Source of the DNA: Verrucomicrobiia bacterium
GTDB lineage: Bacteria > Omnitrophota > Omnitrophia > Omnitrophales > Aquincolibacteriaceae
Reading direction: 5' to 3'
Assembly (NCBI GenBank): GCA_035495615.1
Contig: DATJFP010000017.1
Span: 1-52,923, forward strand
Length of the DNA stretch: 52,923 nt
Positions 24,299-32,385 of this stretch are shown here, one piece after another. The notes under the pieces were generated by a model. The model was not told where the DNA came from and did not search any database. It saw only the letters and a program-made list of their open reading frames with translations. Numbering within the stretch: the first letter of the stretch is position 1; the number at the start of each line of letters is the position of its first letter. The position numbers were made by a program, and so were the translations under genes.

Positions 24299-25470
24299 AA
24301 AAAAACGCTCTTCGCATTCCCTTCCACAAGCCCTCGTTCGACCAGAGCGAGATCGACGAGGTCGTGGACACGCTCAAAAGCGGCTGGATCACGACCGGGG
24401 AAAAAACGCACCGGTTCGAGGAGGAGTTCGCGCGCTATGTCGGCGCGAAACACGCCATCGGCCTGAACAGCTGCACGGCCGCGCTGCACCTGGCGCTGGA
24501 AGCCATGAACCTTTCGGAAGGGGAGGAAGTCATCACCGTGCCGTTTACTTTCGTGGCGACGACGGAAGTTATTTTGTATTGCCGCGCGAAACCGGTCTTC
24601 GTCGACTGCCATCCCGGGAATTTCAACATCATGGCCGACAGGATCGAAGAAAAAATCACGAAAAGGACGCGGGCCATCCTGCCCGTCCATTTCGCGGGCC
24701 AGCCGTGCGAAATGGACAAGATCCTGGCGGTCGCGAAAAAACACGGCCTGAAAGTGATCGAAGACGCGGCGCACAGCTTTCCCGCGTCTTATAAAGGGAA
24801 AATGATCGGGTCCATCGGCGACATGACCTGTTTCAGCTTTTACGCGACGAAAACGCTTTCGACCGGAGAAGGCGGCATGATGACGACCGACTGCGCGGAA
24901 TACGCGGAAAAGGCGAGGCTCCTGTCGCTGCACGGCATGACGCGCGACGCGTGGGACCGCTACAAAAAGCCGTCGGCCTGGCAGTACCGCGTCGTAGCGC
25001 TCGGCCGGAAATACAATTTGAGCGACCTGCAGTCTTCCATCGGCATCCATCAGCTTAGAAAAGCGGATCTTTTTCTCGAACGGCGCCGCGCCATCGCCAG
25101 GCGCTACAACGAAATCCTGGGCAAATGCCCTTTCCTGGAGACGCCGAAAGTCGAACGCTTCGAAGAGCATGCCTGGCACCTGTACGTGATCAAATTGAAA
25201 ATCGAAGACCTTCAGATTACGCGCGACGACTTTGTGAGGGAGATGGAAAGCCGCGGGATCGGGACGAGCGTGCATTTCATCCCGCTGACGGAACATCCTT
25301 ATTATAAGGAAGCGCTGCGGCTCAAATCCCAGGATTACCCCAACGCGGCCGACTGTTACAAAAGGATCGTTTCGCTTCCCATCTATCCTTCCATGACCGG
25401 CGATGAAGTCGAATACGTCACGCAAAGCGTGGCCGAAATCCTGCAAAAAGGAAGGCGGGCCGCGTCGTGA
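24295..25470 (+). CDS. UDP-4-keto-sugar aminotransferase (ArnB/PseC/PglE-like)
   Basis: 391 residues from ATG 24295 (ATGA overlap). DegT/DnrJ fold: IPFHKPSFDQSEIDEVVDTLKS opening as in ArnB/PseC, LNSCTAALHLAL phosphate loop, VIEDAAHSFPA with Asp157, and SFYATKTLSTGEGGM with the PLP lysine (186). HFAGQPCEMD is the ArnB/PglE-type substrate loop. Next to a UDP-sugar 4,6-dehydratase, the likely reaction is conversion of UDP-2-acetamido-4-keto-2,4,6-trideoxyhexose into the 4-amino sugar. ArnB of lipid A modification is less likely, as no ArnA, ArnC or ArnD is present. It overlaps the fusion gene by 4 bases (GTGA). Confidence 0.92.
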   Translation: MKKNALRIPFHKPSFDQSEIDEVVDTLKSGWITTGEKTHRFEEEFARYVGAKHAIGLNSCTAALHLALEAMNLSEGEEVITVPFTFVATTEVILYCRAKPVFVDCHPGNFNIMADRIEEKITKRTRAILPVHFAGQPCEMDKILAVAKKHGLKVIEDAAHSFPASYKGKMIGSIGDMTCFSFYATKTLSTGEGGMMTTDCAEYAEKARLLSLHGMTRDAWDRYKKPSAWQYRVVALGRKYNLSDLQSSIGIHQLRKADLFLERRRAIARRYNEILGKCPFLETPKVERFEEHAWHLYVIKLKIEDLQITRDDFVREMESRGIGTSVHFIPLTEHPYYKEALRLKSQDYPNAADCYKRIVSLPIYPSMTGDEVEYVTQSVAEILQKGRRAAS

Positions 25471-27902
25471 AGAGGCTTTTCGACCTCCTCCTGGCAAGCG
25501 CGGCCCTGCTGATTTTGTCCCCGCTCTTTCTGCTGATCTCGCTTCTCATCCGGCTGGATTCCGAAGGCCCCATTTTTTTCAGCCAGCCGCGCTCGGGCAG
25601 GAACGGACGCCTCTTCCAAATCTACAAGTTCAGGACCATGGTGGAAAACGCCCAGGCCATGGGCCCCTCGATCACGGCGCGCAACGACGCCCGGATCACG
25701 CAGATCGGACACGTGCTGCGGTGGCTGAAGCTGGACGAGCTGCCGCAATTTTTCAACGTCCTCAAAGGGGACATGAGCATCGTTGGGCCCCGTCCCGAGC
25801 TTCCCGAGATCGTGGAAAAATATACCGAGGAGCAGAAAAAAATCCTGAGCGTCCGTCCCGGCATCCTCGGCTCCAGCCAGGTCCATTACCAGCACGAATC
25901 CGAAATCATGCCCGAGAACGGGGACATCGAAAAGTTTTACATGGAAAAGATCCTGCCCGAAAAACTGGCGCGGGATCTGGCCTACATCCAGAATATCGAT
26001 CCGCTCAAAGACATCAAGATCCTGCTGGGCGGAGGCGCCTCGGTTGTTTTCAGCTCCGTCAAATGGACGTACATCTTCGAAAGCCGCCGCCGCTTTTTCT
26101 TCCTCCTGTTCGACCTGTTGATCTGCGCGCTGACTTACTGGGGCGCCTTTGCCCTCAGGTTCGAGAACCAGATTTCGGCCGCGGACATGGATTTTCTCAA
26201 AGGCATGATTCCCTTCGTGATTTTCCTGCGCGCGCTTTGCTTCGTTTACTTCGGCCTTTATCAGACGCTTTGGCAATACCTGGGAATCGAAGAGCTGATT
26301 TCGATCATCAAAGCGGTGACGGTCGGCACAGTGCTGATCCCCGCGGCCTCGTTCCTGCTGCAGATGAACATGCAGCCGCGCTCGACGCTCATCATGGACT
26401 GGTTCCTGTTGATCCTGGGCCTCGGCCTTTCCCGCATGATTTTCAAGATCACCGTGGACCGCCTGAAAAAGCCGCGGCTCGGGCAGAACCGTAAAAACGC
26501 GCTCATCATCGGCGCGGGAGACACGGGCGAGCTCGTGATCCGCGAATTCATTCGCCGCCCGGACCTGGGCTTCCGGCCCGCGGGCTTCATCGACGAAGAC
26601 GCCCGCAAGCTGGGCATGAGGATCCACGGCATCAAAGTGCTGGGCAACATGTCGCAGCTCTCGCAGATCATCCGCGTCAAAAAAATCGACGTCGTCGTCA
26701 TCGCGCTTTCCGAAGCGTCGGGCGAAGTGATCAAGGGCATCGTAAGGGAATGCCGGCGCCTGGGCCTGCCGTGCCAGATCGTGCCGCGGCTGACGCCCCT
26801 TGTCTCGCCCCGCGCCGCGCCGCTCCAGCTGCGGGAAGTCGACATCGCGGACCTTCTCGGCCGGAGCCTGGTCAAAGGCGACATCGAAGGCATCCAGCAT
26901 TTCTTCGCGGACAAAAGGGTGCTGATCACGGGGGCCGGAGGCTCGATCGGCTCCGAGCTGGTCAAGCTCATCCATCAGAACAATCCGCGGGAGATCATCC
27001 TCGTCGATAATTCGGAAAACAATCTCTACGAAATCGAAATGCAGCTGCGCGGCAGGGGGACCGAGCCCCTGGTGTACTGCTACCTCCGCGACGTCAAAGA
27101 TGAAAACGAGATCGAAAAGATTTTCGAGCAGCACCGCCCTGAAATCGTCTATCATGCCGCCGCGTACAAGCACGTGCCCATGGTGGAAACCCATTACGGC
27201 GAAGGCGTCGTCAACAACGTCCTGGGCACGAAGGTGATTGCGGACGCGGCCGCCAAATACGGCGCCGAATCGTTCGTCTTGATCTCGACCGACAAGGCCA
27301 TCCGGCCGCGCAGCATCATGGGCGCGACCAAGAGGATCTGCGAGCTTTATCTCCAGACCCTGCGGGGAAAGGGGACGAAATTCATGGCCGTGCGCTTCGG
27401 CAACGTTTTCAACAGCCGCGGGAGCGTGGTGCCGCTTTTCCGCCGGCAGATCGAAGCGGGCGGCCCGCTCACGGTGACCGATCCCGACGTGAAACGTTAT
27501 TTCATGGATCTTTCCGAGGCTGTGTTCCTGATCCTCGAAGCCACGATCCTGGGAAAGGGCGCGGAGGTCTTCGTGCTGGAAATGGGACAGCCGGTCAAGA
27601 TCGTCGATCTGGCCAAAAACCTCATCCAGCTCATGGGGTATGCCCCGGAGGACATCCCCATCAAATTCACGGGACTCCGCCCCGGAGAAAAAATGGAAGA
27701 GGAAATCGAAATGAAAAGCGAAACGCTTCTTCCTACGGCGCATGAAAAAATACGGATCTGGAAATCGGATCCTCCGTCCGCGGAAATCCAGAAGCAGATC
27801 CAGGACCTGATCGCGGCCGCCTGCGGCGATTCTTCGCGCGACGCCGTCATCCAGAAAATCAGGGAGATCGTGCCCGAATACCAGCCCTGGATGTTTTCAT
27901 GA
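25467..27902 (+). CDS. Fusion: PglC-like phosphoglycosyl transferase plus CapD/PglF-like UDP-sugar 4,6-dehydratase
   Basis: 811 residues from GTG 25467. Residues 1 to about 190 are a complete small monotopic phosphoglycosyl transferase: N-terminal re-entrant hydrophobic helix after KRLFD, IYKFRTMVENA (about 53), the LDELPQFFNV Asp-Glu dyad (about 90) and GDMSIVGPRPELP. Residues about 205-340 hold several membrane segments, then a nucleotide-binding region with GAGDTGE (about 349). From about 480 comes the SDR dehydratase: ITGAGGSIGSEL (487), HAAAYKHVPM, LISTDKAIRP and MGATKR. The second part alone is a normal full-length CapD/PglF protein. The two activities are consecutive in bacillosamine-type pathways, apart from amination and acetylation, whose enzymes precede it. 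No frameshift or stop is seen at the junction. Confidence 0.93.
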   Translation: MKRLFDLLLASAALLILSPLFLLISLLIRLDSEGPIFFSQPRSGRNGRLFQIYKFRTMVENAQAMGPSITARNDARITQIGHVLRWLKLDELPQFFNVLKGDMSIVGPRPELPEIVEKYTEEQKKILSVRPGILGSSQVHYQHESEIMPENGDIEKFYMEKILPEKLARDLAYIQNIDPLKDIKILLGGGASVVFSSVKWTYIFESRRRFFFLLFDLLICALTYWGAFALRFENQISAADMDFLKGMIPFVIFLRALCFVYFGLYQTLWQYLGIEELISIIKAVTVGTVLIPAASFLLQMNMQPRSTLIMDWFLLILGLGLSRMIFKITVDRLKKPRLGQNRKNALIIGAGDTGELVIREFIRRPDLGFRPAGFIDEDARKLGMRIHGIKVLGNMSQLSQIIRVKKIDVVVIALSEASGEVIKGIVRECRRLGLPCQIVPRLTPLVSPRAAPLQLREVDIADLLGRSLVKGDIEGIQHFFADKRVLITGAGGSIGSELVKLIHQNNPREIILVDNSENNLYEIEMQLRGRGTEPLVYCYLRDVKDENEIEKIFEQHRPEIVYHAAAYKHVPMVETHYGEGVVNNVLGTKVIADAAAKYGAESFVLISTDKAIRPRSIMGATKRICELYLQTLRGKGTKFMAVRFGNVFNSRGSVVPLFRRQIEAGGPLTVTDPDVKRYFMDLSEAVFLILEATILGKGAEVFVLEMGQPVKIVDLAKNLIQLMGYAPEDIPIKFTGLRPGEKMEEEIEMKSETLLPTAHEKIRIWKSDPPSAEIQKQIQDLIAAACGDSSRDAVIQKIREIVPEYQPWMFS

Positions 27903-28780
27903 GCCGGCTGCGCGATTATCTCCTGGCCTTCAGGCCTCAGCAGTGGATCAAGAATTTTTTCATCTTCCTGCCGCTTGTCTTCGGCAAAGCGCTGCTGGAG
28001 GCCGGCGTCGTCGCGAAAACCGCGCTTGGATTTTTGATTTTCTGCGCCGTTTGCAGCGCCGTGTACATGGGGAACGACCTCCTGGATCTCGAGCGCGACA
28101 AGCTGCACCCTTCCAAGAGGCTGAGGCCGATCGCCTCGGGTAAAGTCCTTCCCGGCGAGGCGCGCGTGATGGCGGCCGCGGTTTTGGCCGCGGCGGCGCC
28201 CGCGGCATGGCTTCTCAACCCGCGCTTTTTTGCCGTGGTCTTGATCTACGTGATTTTCAATCTGGTGTATTCCGCTCTGATCAAGCATTGGGTCATCCTC
28301 GATGTGTTTTGCCTCGCCGGATTTTTCCTTCTGAGAATTTTCATGGGGAGCATCCTGAGCGGCGTGGCGCTGTCGCCGTGGATCATCATGATGACCGCCC
28401 TTTTAGCGCTTTTCCTGGGATTCAACAAGCGGCGGCAGGAGATCAAGTGGCTGAAGGGTGACGCGCAGGAACACCGGGCCGTTCTGTCGCGGTACAACAT
28501 CTACTTCATCGATCAGATGATCGGCGTGATTACGGCTTCCATCGTGATCGCCTATTCGCTTTATGCCATGGACGCGCGCACCGTGGCGGCCTTTGGGACA
28601 AAGCATCTCCTGGCCACCGTTCCGTTCGTCTATTATGGAATCTTCCGTTATCTGTATCTCATCCACGTCCGCAGCTCGGAAGGAGACCCGACCCGAATCG
28701 TCCTGAGTGATTTTCCGACCCAGATCAACATCTTCCTTTGGCTGGCCTCCAGCATCGCGGTCATTTATTACGGGATCTGA
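27899..28780 (+). CDS. ubiA: Polyprenyl-phosphate phosphoribosyltransferase (UbiA family)
   Basis: 293 residues, ATG 27899 (ATGA overlap). UbiA-superfamily membrane enzyme with 8-9 hydrophobic segments. The key motif NDLLDLERDKLHPSKR-LRPIASG (about 58-80) has the Asp-rich magnesium-binding pattern and the HP-K-RPIA extension characteristic of decaprenyl-phosphate 5-phosphoribosyltransferase (mycobacterial Rv3806c) instead of quinone prenyltransferases. A second Asp-rich motif reads ALFLGFNKRRQEI in place of the usual D-x-x-D, again as in that subfamily. It would transfer phosphoribose from PRPP to a polyprenyl phosphate, the first step to polyprenyl-phosphoryl-arabinose. The DprE1-like gene follows after one base. 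Confidence 0.9.
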   Translation: MSRLRDYLLAFRPQQWIKNFFIFLPLVFGKALLEAGVVAKTALGFLIFCAVCSAVYMGNDLLDLERDKLHPSKRLRPIASGKVLPGEARVMAAAVLAAAAPAAWLLNPRFFAVVLIYVIFNLVYSALIKHWVILDVFCLAGFFLLRIFMGSILSGVALSPWIIMMTALLALFLGFNKRRQEIKWLKGDAQEHRAVLSRYNIYFIDQMIGVITASIVIAYSLYAMDARTVAAFGTKHLLATVPFVYYGIFRYLYLIHVRSSEGDPTRIVLSDFPTQINIFLWLASSIAVIYYGI

Positions 28781-28781
28781 C

Positions 28782-30098
28782 ATGGAAAATTTCGGCTCCT
28801 GGGGACGCTATCCCAAAGCGGTTCAAACCGCGCTTCGCATCCCTTCGCGCTCGGGCGCGCTTCCCCAACCCGCGGCCCCGGCGCCGCTTCTCCCGTACGG
28901 CCTGGGCAGAAGCTACGGCGACTGCTGCCTCAACGACCGCGGCTGCATTCTTCCCACGCGGGAACTCGATCATCTCATCTCGTTCGACCGGGAAAGCGGC
29001 GTCCTGCGCTGTGAAGCCGGGGTAAGCCTTGACGAAATCCTGAAGATCATCGTGCCGGCCGGCTGGTTCCTTCCCGTCGTGCCCGGGACGAAGTTTGTCA
29101 CGGTCGGAGGCGCCATCGCCAACGACATTCACGGAAAAAATCACCACCGCGCCGGAACGTTCGGCTGCCATGTGACGCAGCTGGAACTGCAGCGTTCGGA
29201 CGGGACGCGCCTGGTTTGTTCGCCGGAAAAAAATCCGGATTATTTCAAAGCCACGATCGCGGGCCTCGGCCTCACCGGGCTCATCACCTGGGCGGAATTC
29301 CGGCTCAAAAAAATTGCCGGGCCCTTCATCGACGCCGAAACCGTGCCGTTCTCATCCCTCGAAGAATTTTTCAAAATTTCGGAAGAATCCGACAAGGCTT
29401 TCGAGCATACCGTGGCATGGATCGACACGCTCGGAACGGGGGGGCGGTTCGGCCGCGGTGTTTTTTTCCGCGGCAACTGGGCGCCCGACGCCGGATCGTC
29501 GGGAGCGGGAAAGCGGCGCTTGAAACTCGCCATGCCCTTTGACGCGCCCGGTTTTCTCCTGAACCGGTGGACCGTCGGCGTGTTCAACGAATTGTATTTC
29601 CGCAAACAGGCGCTCGGCCCGCGCCGTTCCAGGATGCATTACGATCCGTTTTTCTTTCCCCTGGACGGCATTTCCGATTGGAACCGCCTTTACGGCAAGA
29701 GCGGTTTTTTCCAGCATCAATGCGTGATCCCGGAAGGATCGGTTCCGGAGAAAACCGTCGCCGGGCTTTTGAAAATCATCGCCGCTTCGGGGCTCGGTTC
29801 ATTTCTGGCGGTGCTCAAAAAATTCGGAGACGCGCGCTCGCCCGGCCTGATGTCTTTTCCGAGGAAGGGCCTGACACTGTCGGTCGACATCAAAAACGGC
29901 GGCCCGCGGTCTTTCGCGCTGATGGACAAGCTGGACGCCGTGGTGAAAGAAGCCAACGGCGCGGTTTATCCCGCCAAAGACGCAAGAATGTCCGCCGCTC
30001 TGTTCGAGTCCTCCTTTCCCGGGCTTCCGCAGTTCAGAAAACTCAAAGACGAACGTTTTTCTTCCCAATTCTGGCGCCGGTGCGCGGAGACGTCCTGA
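28782..30098 (+). CDS. dprE1: Decaprenylphosphoryl-beta-D-ribose 2-oxidase-like FAD enzyme
   Basis: 438 residues from ATG 28782. FAD-binding type-4 oxidase: LPYGLGRSYGDCCLN (about 38), VPGTKFVTVGGAIANDIHGKNHH with His117 matching the mycobacterial flavin-site His132, FGCHV, GLGLTGLI. The substrate domain has NELYFRK, HYDPFFFPLDGISDWNR, GFFQHQCVIPE and the lysine of YPAKDAR (399), matching catalytic Lys418. It oxidises C2 of polyprenyl-phosphoryl-ribose to the keto intermediate, in the periplasm or at the membrane. At the place of Cys387, the benzothiazinone target in Mycobacterium tuberculosis, this protein has Ser367 (motif LSVD against ICVD). UbiA and DprE2 homologues flank it. Confidence 0.92.
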   Translation: MENFGSWGRYPKAVQTALRIPSRSGALPQPAAPAPLLPYGLGRSYGDCCLNDRGCILPTRELDHLISFDRESGVLRCEAGVSLDEILKIIVPAGWFLPVVPGTKFVTVGGAIANDIHGKNHHRAGTFGCHVTQLELQRSDGTRLVCSPEKNPDYFKATIAGLGLTGLITWAEFRLKKIAGPFIDAETVPFSSLEEFFKISEESDKAFEHTVAWIDTLGTGGRFGRGVFFRGNWAPDAGSSGAGKRRLKLAMPFDAPGFLLNRWTVGVFNELYFRKQALGPRRSRMHYDPFFFPLDGISDWNRLYGKSGFFQHQCVIPEGSVPEKTVAGLLKIIAASGLGSFLAVLKKFGDARSPGLMSFPRKGLTLSVDIKNGGPRSFALMDKLDAVVKEANGAVYPAKDARMSAALFESSFPGLPQFRKLKDERFSSQFWRRCAETS

Positions 30099-31651
30099 AC
30101 AAAGAGGCAAAATGGGGAACGCTGCTGGCGGCGTGGCTCCCGGCGGCGGCCGTCGCGGTCCTTTCTCTTGTCATCCTCCGGAATAAAATCCCCAACCATG
30201 ACGTGCTGTTTTACGTGTATGCCGCCGAGCGCCTTCTCGACGGCACGGCCTTGTACCGCGACCTTTATGACCACAGCCCGCCGTTTATTTTCGTTTTCGC
30301 GGCGCTGCCCGTGCTTTTTGCCCGCGCGTTCTCCTTCTCCAGTCTGATCACCTACGACTTTTTTGTCGCGGCGCTTGGCTTTTCCGCCGTCCTTTTTTTT
30401 GACCGCGCCGCCGGACCGCATCTCGGCTATGGAAGAACGATGTCCCGGACGTTTGTAAGGGCGGGGCTTACGGCGGTTGTGCTGCTCCTTCCTTATCGCG
30501 ACTTCGGGCAAAAAGACCACATTGTTTTTCTGCTGAGCCTTCCCTATATCGCGGCGGCCATCGCCAGGGGCGGCGGAAGAAATCTTTCCGCGGGGTCTTT
30601 ATTCGCGGCCGGCATGCTCCTCGCTTTCGGCGCGGCGATAAAACCCTTTTACGCCGTCTTATGGGGGGTCACTGAGGGATTCTTTTTCTTCCGGGGAAAG
30701 GGTTTCCGGATCCTGAGCGCTCAAAACGGCGGATTATTGGCGGGAGTTGCCTTGTCCGCGGCCGTCAGCCTTCCCAGCATGCGCGATTATTTCTCCATGA
30801 TGGACATTCACAGGCTTTGCTACGAGGGCATGAAAGGGACGGCCGGCAGTATTCTTCTCAAGCGCCTGAATGGCGGTCTGGCCGTGGGTCTTCTGGCGGC
30901 GTTCGTGCCGCCCGGCGCGCCTTCCGCAAGAGCGAAGGAACTGATCTGGCTGGCCGCCGCCGCGTTTTGGGCCGGAATGGCTTTTCAGATGAAAGGATGG
31001 AGTTACCACTACTACCCGTATGTCGCGGCCGTCAGCTTTCTGATGGTCATGTCGCTCGCGGACGGGCTCGAGGGATTTGGAGGAACTGACGGTAAGTGGA
31101 ATGCCGGCATGGTCGTCATGGCCGCATTCGCCGTGCTCTTCCTGTCTGCTGCCGCCGCGAAAGCCCAGAATGTCTATCGCGTCGCGTCTTCAAAATACTG
31201 GGAGAAAGAAACCTCGCCGCTTCTCAAGTGGATCGAAGAAAACGGAGGGAAGAAAAAAATCTTTTTCCTGGATACGAGCGTGACGCCGTCCATTCCCATC
31301 CTCTATGAATTGAAATCGCCGGCTTCGAGCGCTTTCCCTTTCCTGACCCCTTTGCGGGGGCTTTATACCCTGGACGATTTCCATGACGGCCATCTGGATT
31401 ACAGGCGCATCGAGGACATGCCCGCAAGCGAAAGGAAATTTTTCGACCGTGTCGTCCGCGATTTTGTTTCTCAGGATGCCGATACTTTGATCGTCCGCCG
31501 CCGCGCTTTTTTTCACAACGGGCATTCGGCGCCTTTTGATTATCTGGGCTACTTTTCCCAGGACCCGGATTTCGCGCGCCGGCTTCAAGATTACCACCCG
31601 GCCGGACAGGTCGGGGATTTCCTGCTGTACCGGAAGACGGAGGCTGTTTGA
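30080..31651 (+). CDS. GT-C membrane glycosyltransferase, PMT/ArnT-like (1)
   Basis: About 523 residues. The first in-frame GTG is at 30080 (19-base overlap, no Shine-Dalgarno). A CTG at 30095 has GGAG at 5 bases and would give the 4-base overlap (CTGA) usual in this operon, so the true start is open. A long multi-spanning region covers residues 20-350. The first external loop has HDVLFYVYAAERLLDGTALYRD with the acidic residue expected of GT-C enzymes, then DHSPPF as in PMT/ArnT relatives. The C-terminal 170 residues are a soluble, probably periplasmic domain. It would transfer a sugar from a polyprenyl-phosphate donor. It sits between dprE1 and dprE2, which links it to arabinose transfer (inference). 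Confidence 0.82.
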   Translation: MRGDVLNKEAKWGTLLAAWLPAAAVAVLSLVILRNKIPNHDVLFYVYAAERLLDGTALYRDLYDHSPPFIFVFAALPVLFARAFSFSSLITYDFFVAALGFSAVLFFDRAAGPHLGYGRTMSRTFVRAGLTAVVLLLPYRDFGQKDHIVFLLSLPYIAAAIARGGGRNLSAGSLFAAGMLLAFGAAIKPFYAVLWGVTEGFFFFRGKGFRILSAQNGGLLAGVALSAAVSLPSMRDYFSMMDIHRLCYEGMKGTAGSILLKRLNGGLAVGLLAAFVPPGAPSARAKELIWLAAAAFWAGMAFQMKGWSYHYYPYVAAVSFLMVMSLADGLEGFGGTDGKWNAGMVVMAAFAVLFLSAAAAKAQNVYRVASSKYWEKETSPLLKWIEENGGKKKIFFLDTSVTPSIPILYELKSPASSAFPFLTPLRGLYTLDDFHDGHLDYRRIEDMPASERKFFDRVVRDFVSQDADTLIVRRRAFFHNGHSAPFDYLGYFSQDPDFARRLQDYHPAGQVGDFLLYRKTEAV

Positions 31652-32385
31652 AAAACATTCTGATCGTGGGAGCGCTTTCGGCAATCGCGCAAAAGTCCGC
31701 CCGCCTGTGGGCCGCGGAAAAGGCGTGCTTTTTCCTCGCCGGGCGCGATGCGGAAGCCCTGCGGATTCTCGCGGAAGACCTCCAGGCGCGGGGCGCCGGG
31801 AAAGCGGGCGCCATGACACTGGACCTTGCCGATTCGGCCCGGCATCCGGAACTCCTTAAAGCCGCGAAAGAATATCTTGGAGAGATCGACCTGATGCTGG
31901 TGGCGCACGGCACGCTGCCGGACCAGAAGGCCTGCGAACGCGATCCCGCGCTCGCCGAGAAAGAGCTGCGTACGAATTTTTTGAGCACGGTATCCCTTCT
32001 GACGTATGCGGCCCAAGGGTTCGAAGCGCGGGGAAAAGGAACCCTCGCCGTGATTTCATCCGTGGCCGGAGACAGGGGGCGGATGAGCAACTACGTCTAC
32101 GGCGCCGCGAAAGGCGGATTGAATATTTTTCTCGGCGGGCTGCGCAACCGGCTTTATCATGCGGGAGTCCGCGTGCTCACCATCAAGCCCGGCTTCGTCG
32201 ACACGCCCATGACCGCTCATTTAAAAAAAAATCCTCTCTTTGCTTCCCCGGAAAAAGTCGCCCGGGACATCGTCCGGGCCGTGGACGCGGGAAAAGATAC
32301 GATTTATACCCCATGGTTTTGGCGGTACGTCATGCTGGCGATCCGATGCTGCCCCGAAGCCTTGTTCAAGAAACTGCGCCTTTGA
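31648..32385 (+). CDS. dprE2: Decaprenylphosphoryl-2-keto-D-ribose reductase-like SDR
   Basis: 245 residues from TTG 31648; GGAGG is 4 bases upstream and the start overlaps the upstream stop as TTGA. Short-chain dehydrogenase with N-terminal nucleotide loop ILIVGALSAIAQK, an NFLSTVSLL helix, ISSVAG with the catalytic Ser, and Tyr151-x3-Lys155 (YGAAK). The segment GVRVLTIKPGFVDTPMTAHLK and the C-terminal tail RYVMLAIRCCPEALFKKL follow mycobacterial DprE2 closely, including the terminal amphipathic helix that ordinary SDRs lack. It reduces the 2-keto intermediate with NAD(P)H to polyprenyl-phosphoryl-arabinofuranose, completing the DprE1 epimerisation. Overlaps the next gene by 4 bases. Confidence 0.9.
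   Translation: MKNILIVGALSAIAQKSARLWAAEKACFFLAGRDAEALRILAEDLQARGAGKAGAMTLDLADSARHPELLKAAKEYLGEIDLMLVAHGTLPDQKACERDPALAEKELRTNFLSTVSLLTYAAQGFEARGKGTLAVISSVAGDRGRMSNYVYGAAKGGLNIFLGGLRNRLYHAGVRVLTIKPGFVDTPMTAHLKKNPLFASPEKVARDIVRAVDAGKDTIYTPWFWRYVMLAIRCCPEALFKKLRL

Noticed and set aside
24295-25470. ArnB of lipid A aminoarabinose modification
   Set aside because: ArnA, ArnC and ArnD are absent, and the neighbours fit a 4-amino-6-deoxyhexosamine pathway better.
24211-25497. 428-codon minus-strand open frame
   Set aside because: Antisense of the aminotransferase, which has an intact PLP site on the other strand.
25383-27743. 786-codon open frame on the minus strand
   Set aside because: It mirrors the phosphoglycosyl transferase-dehydratase gene, is rich in Asp, His, Phe and Arg as antisense frames of GC-rich genes are, and has no family motif.
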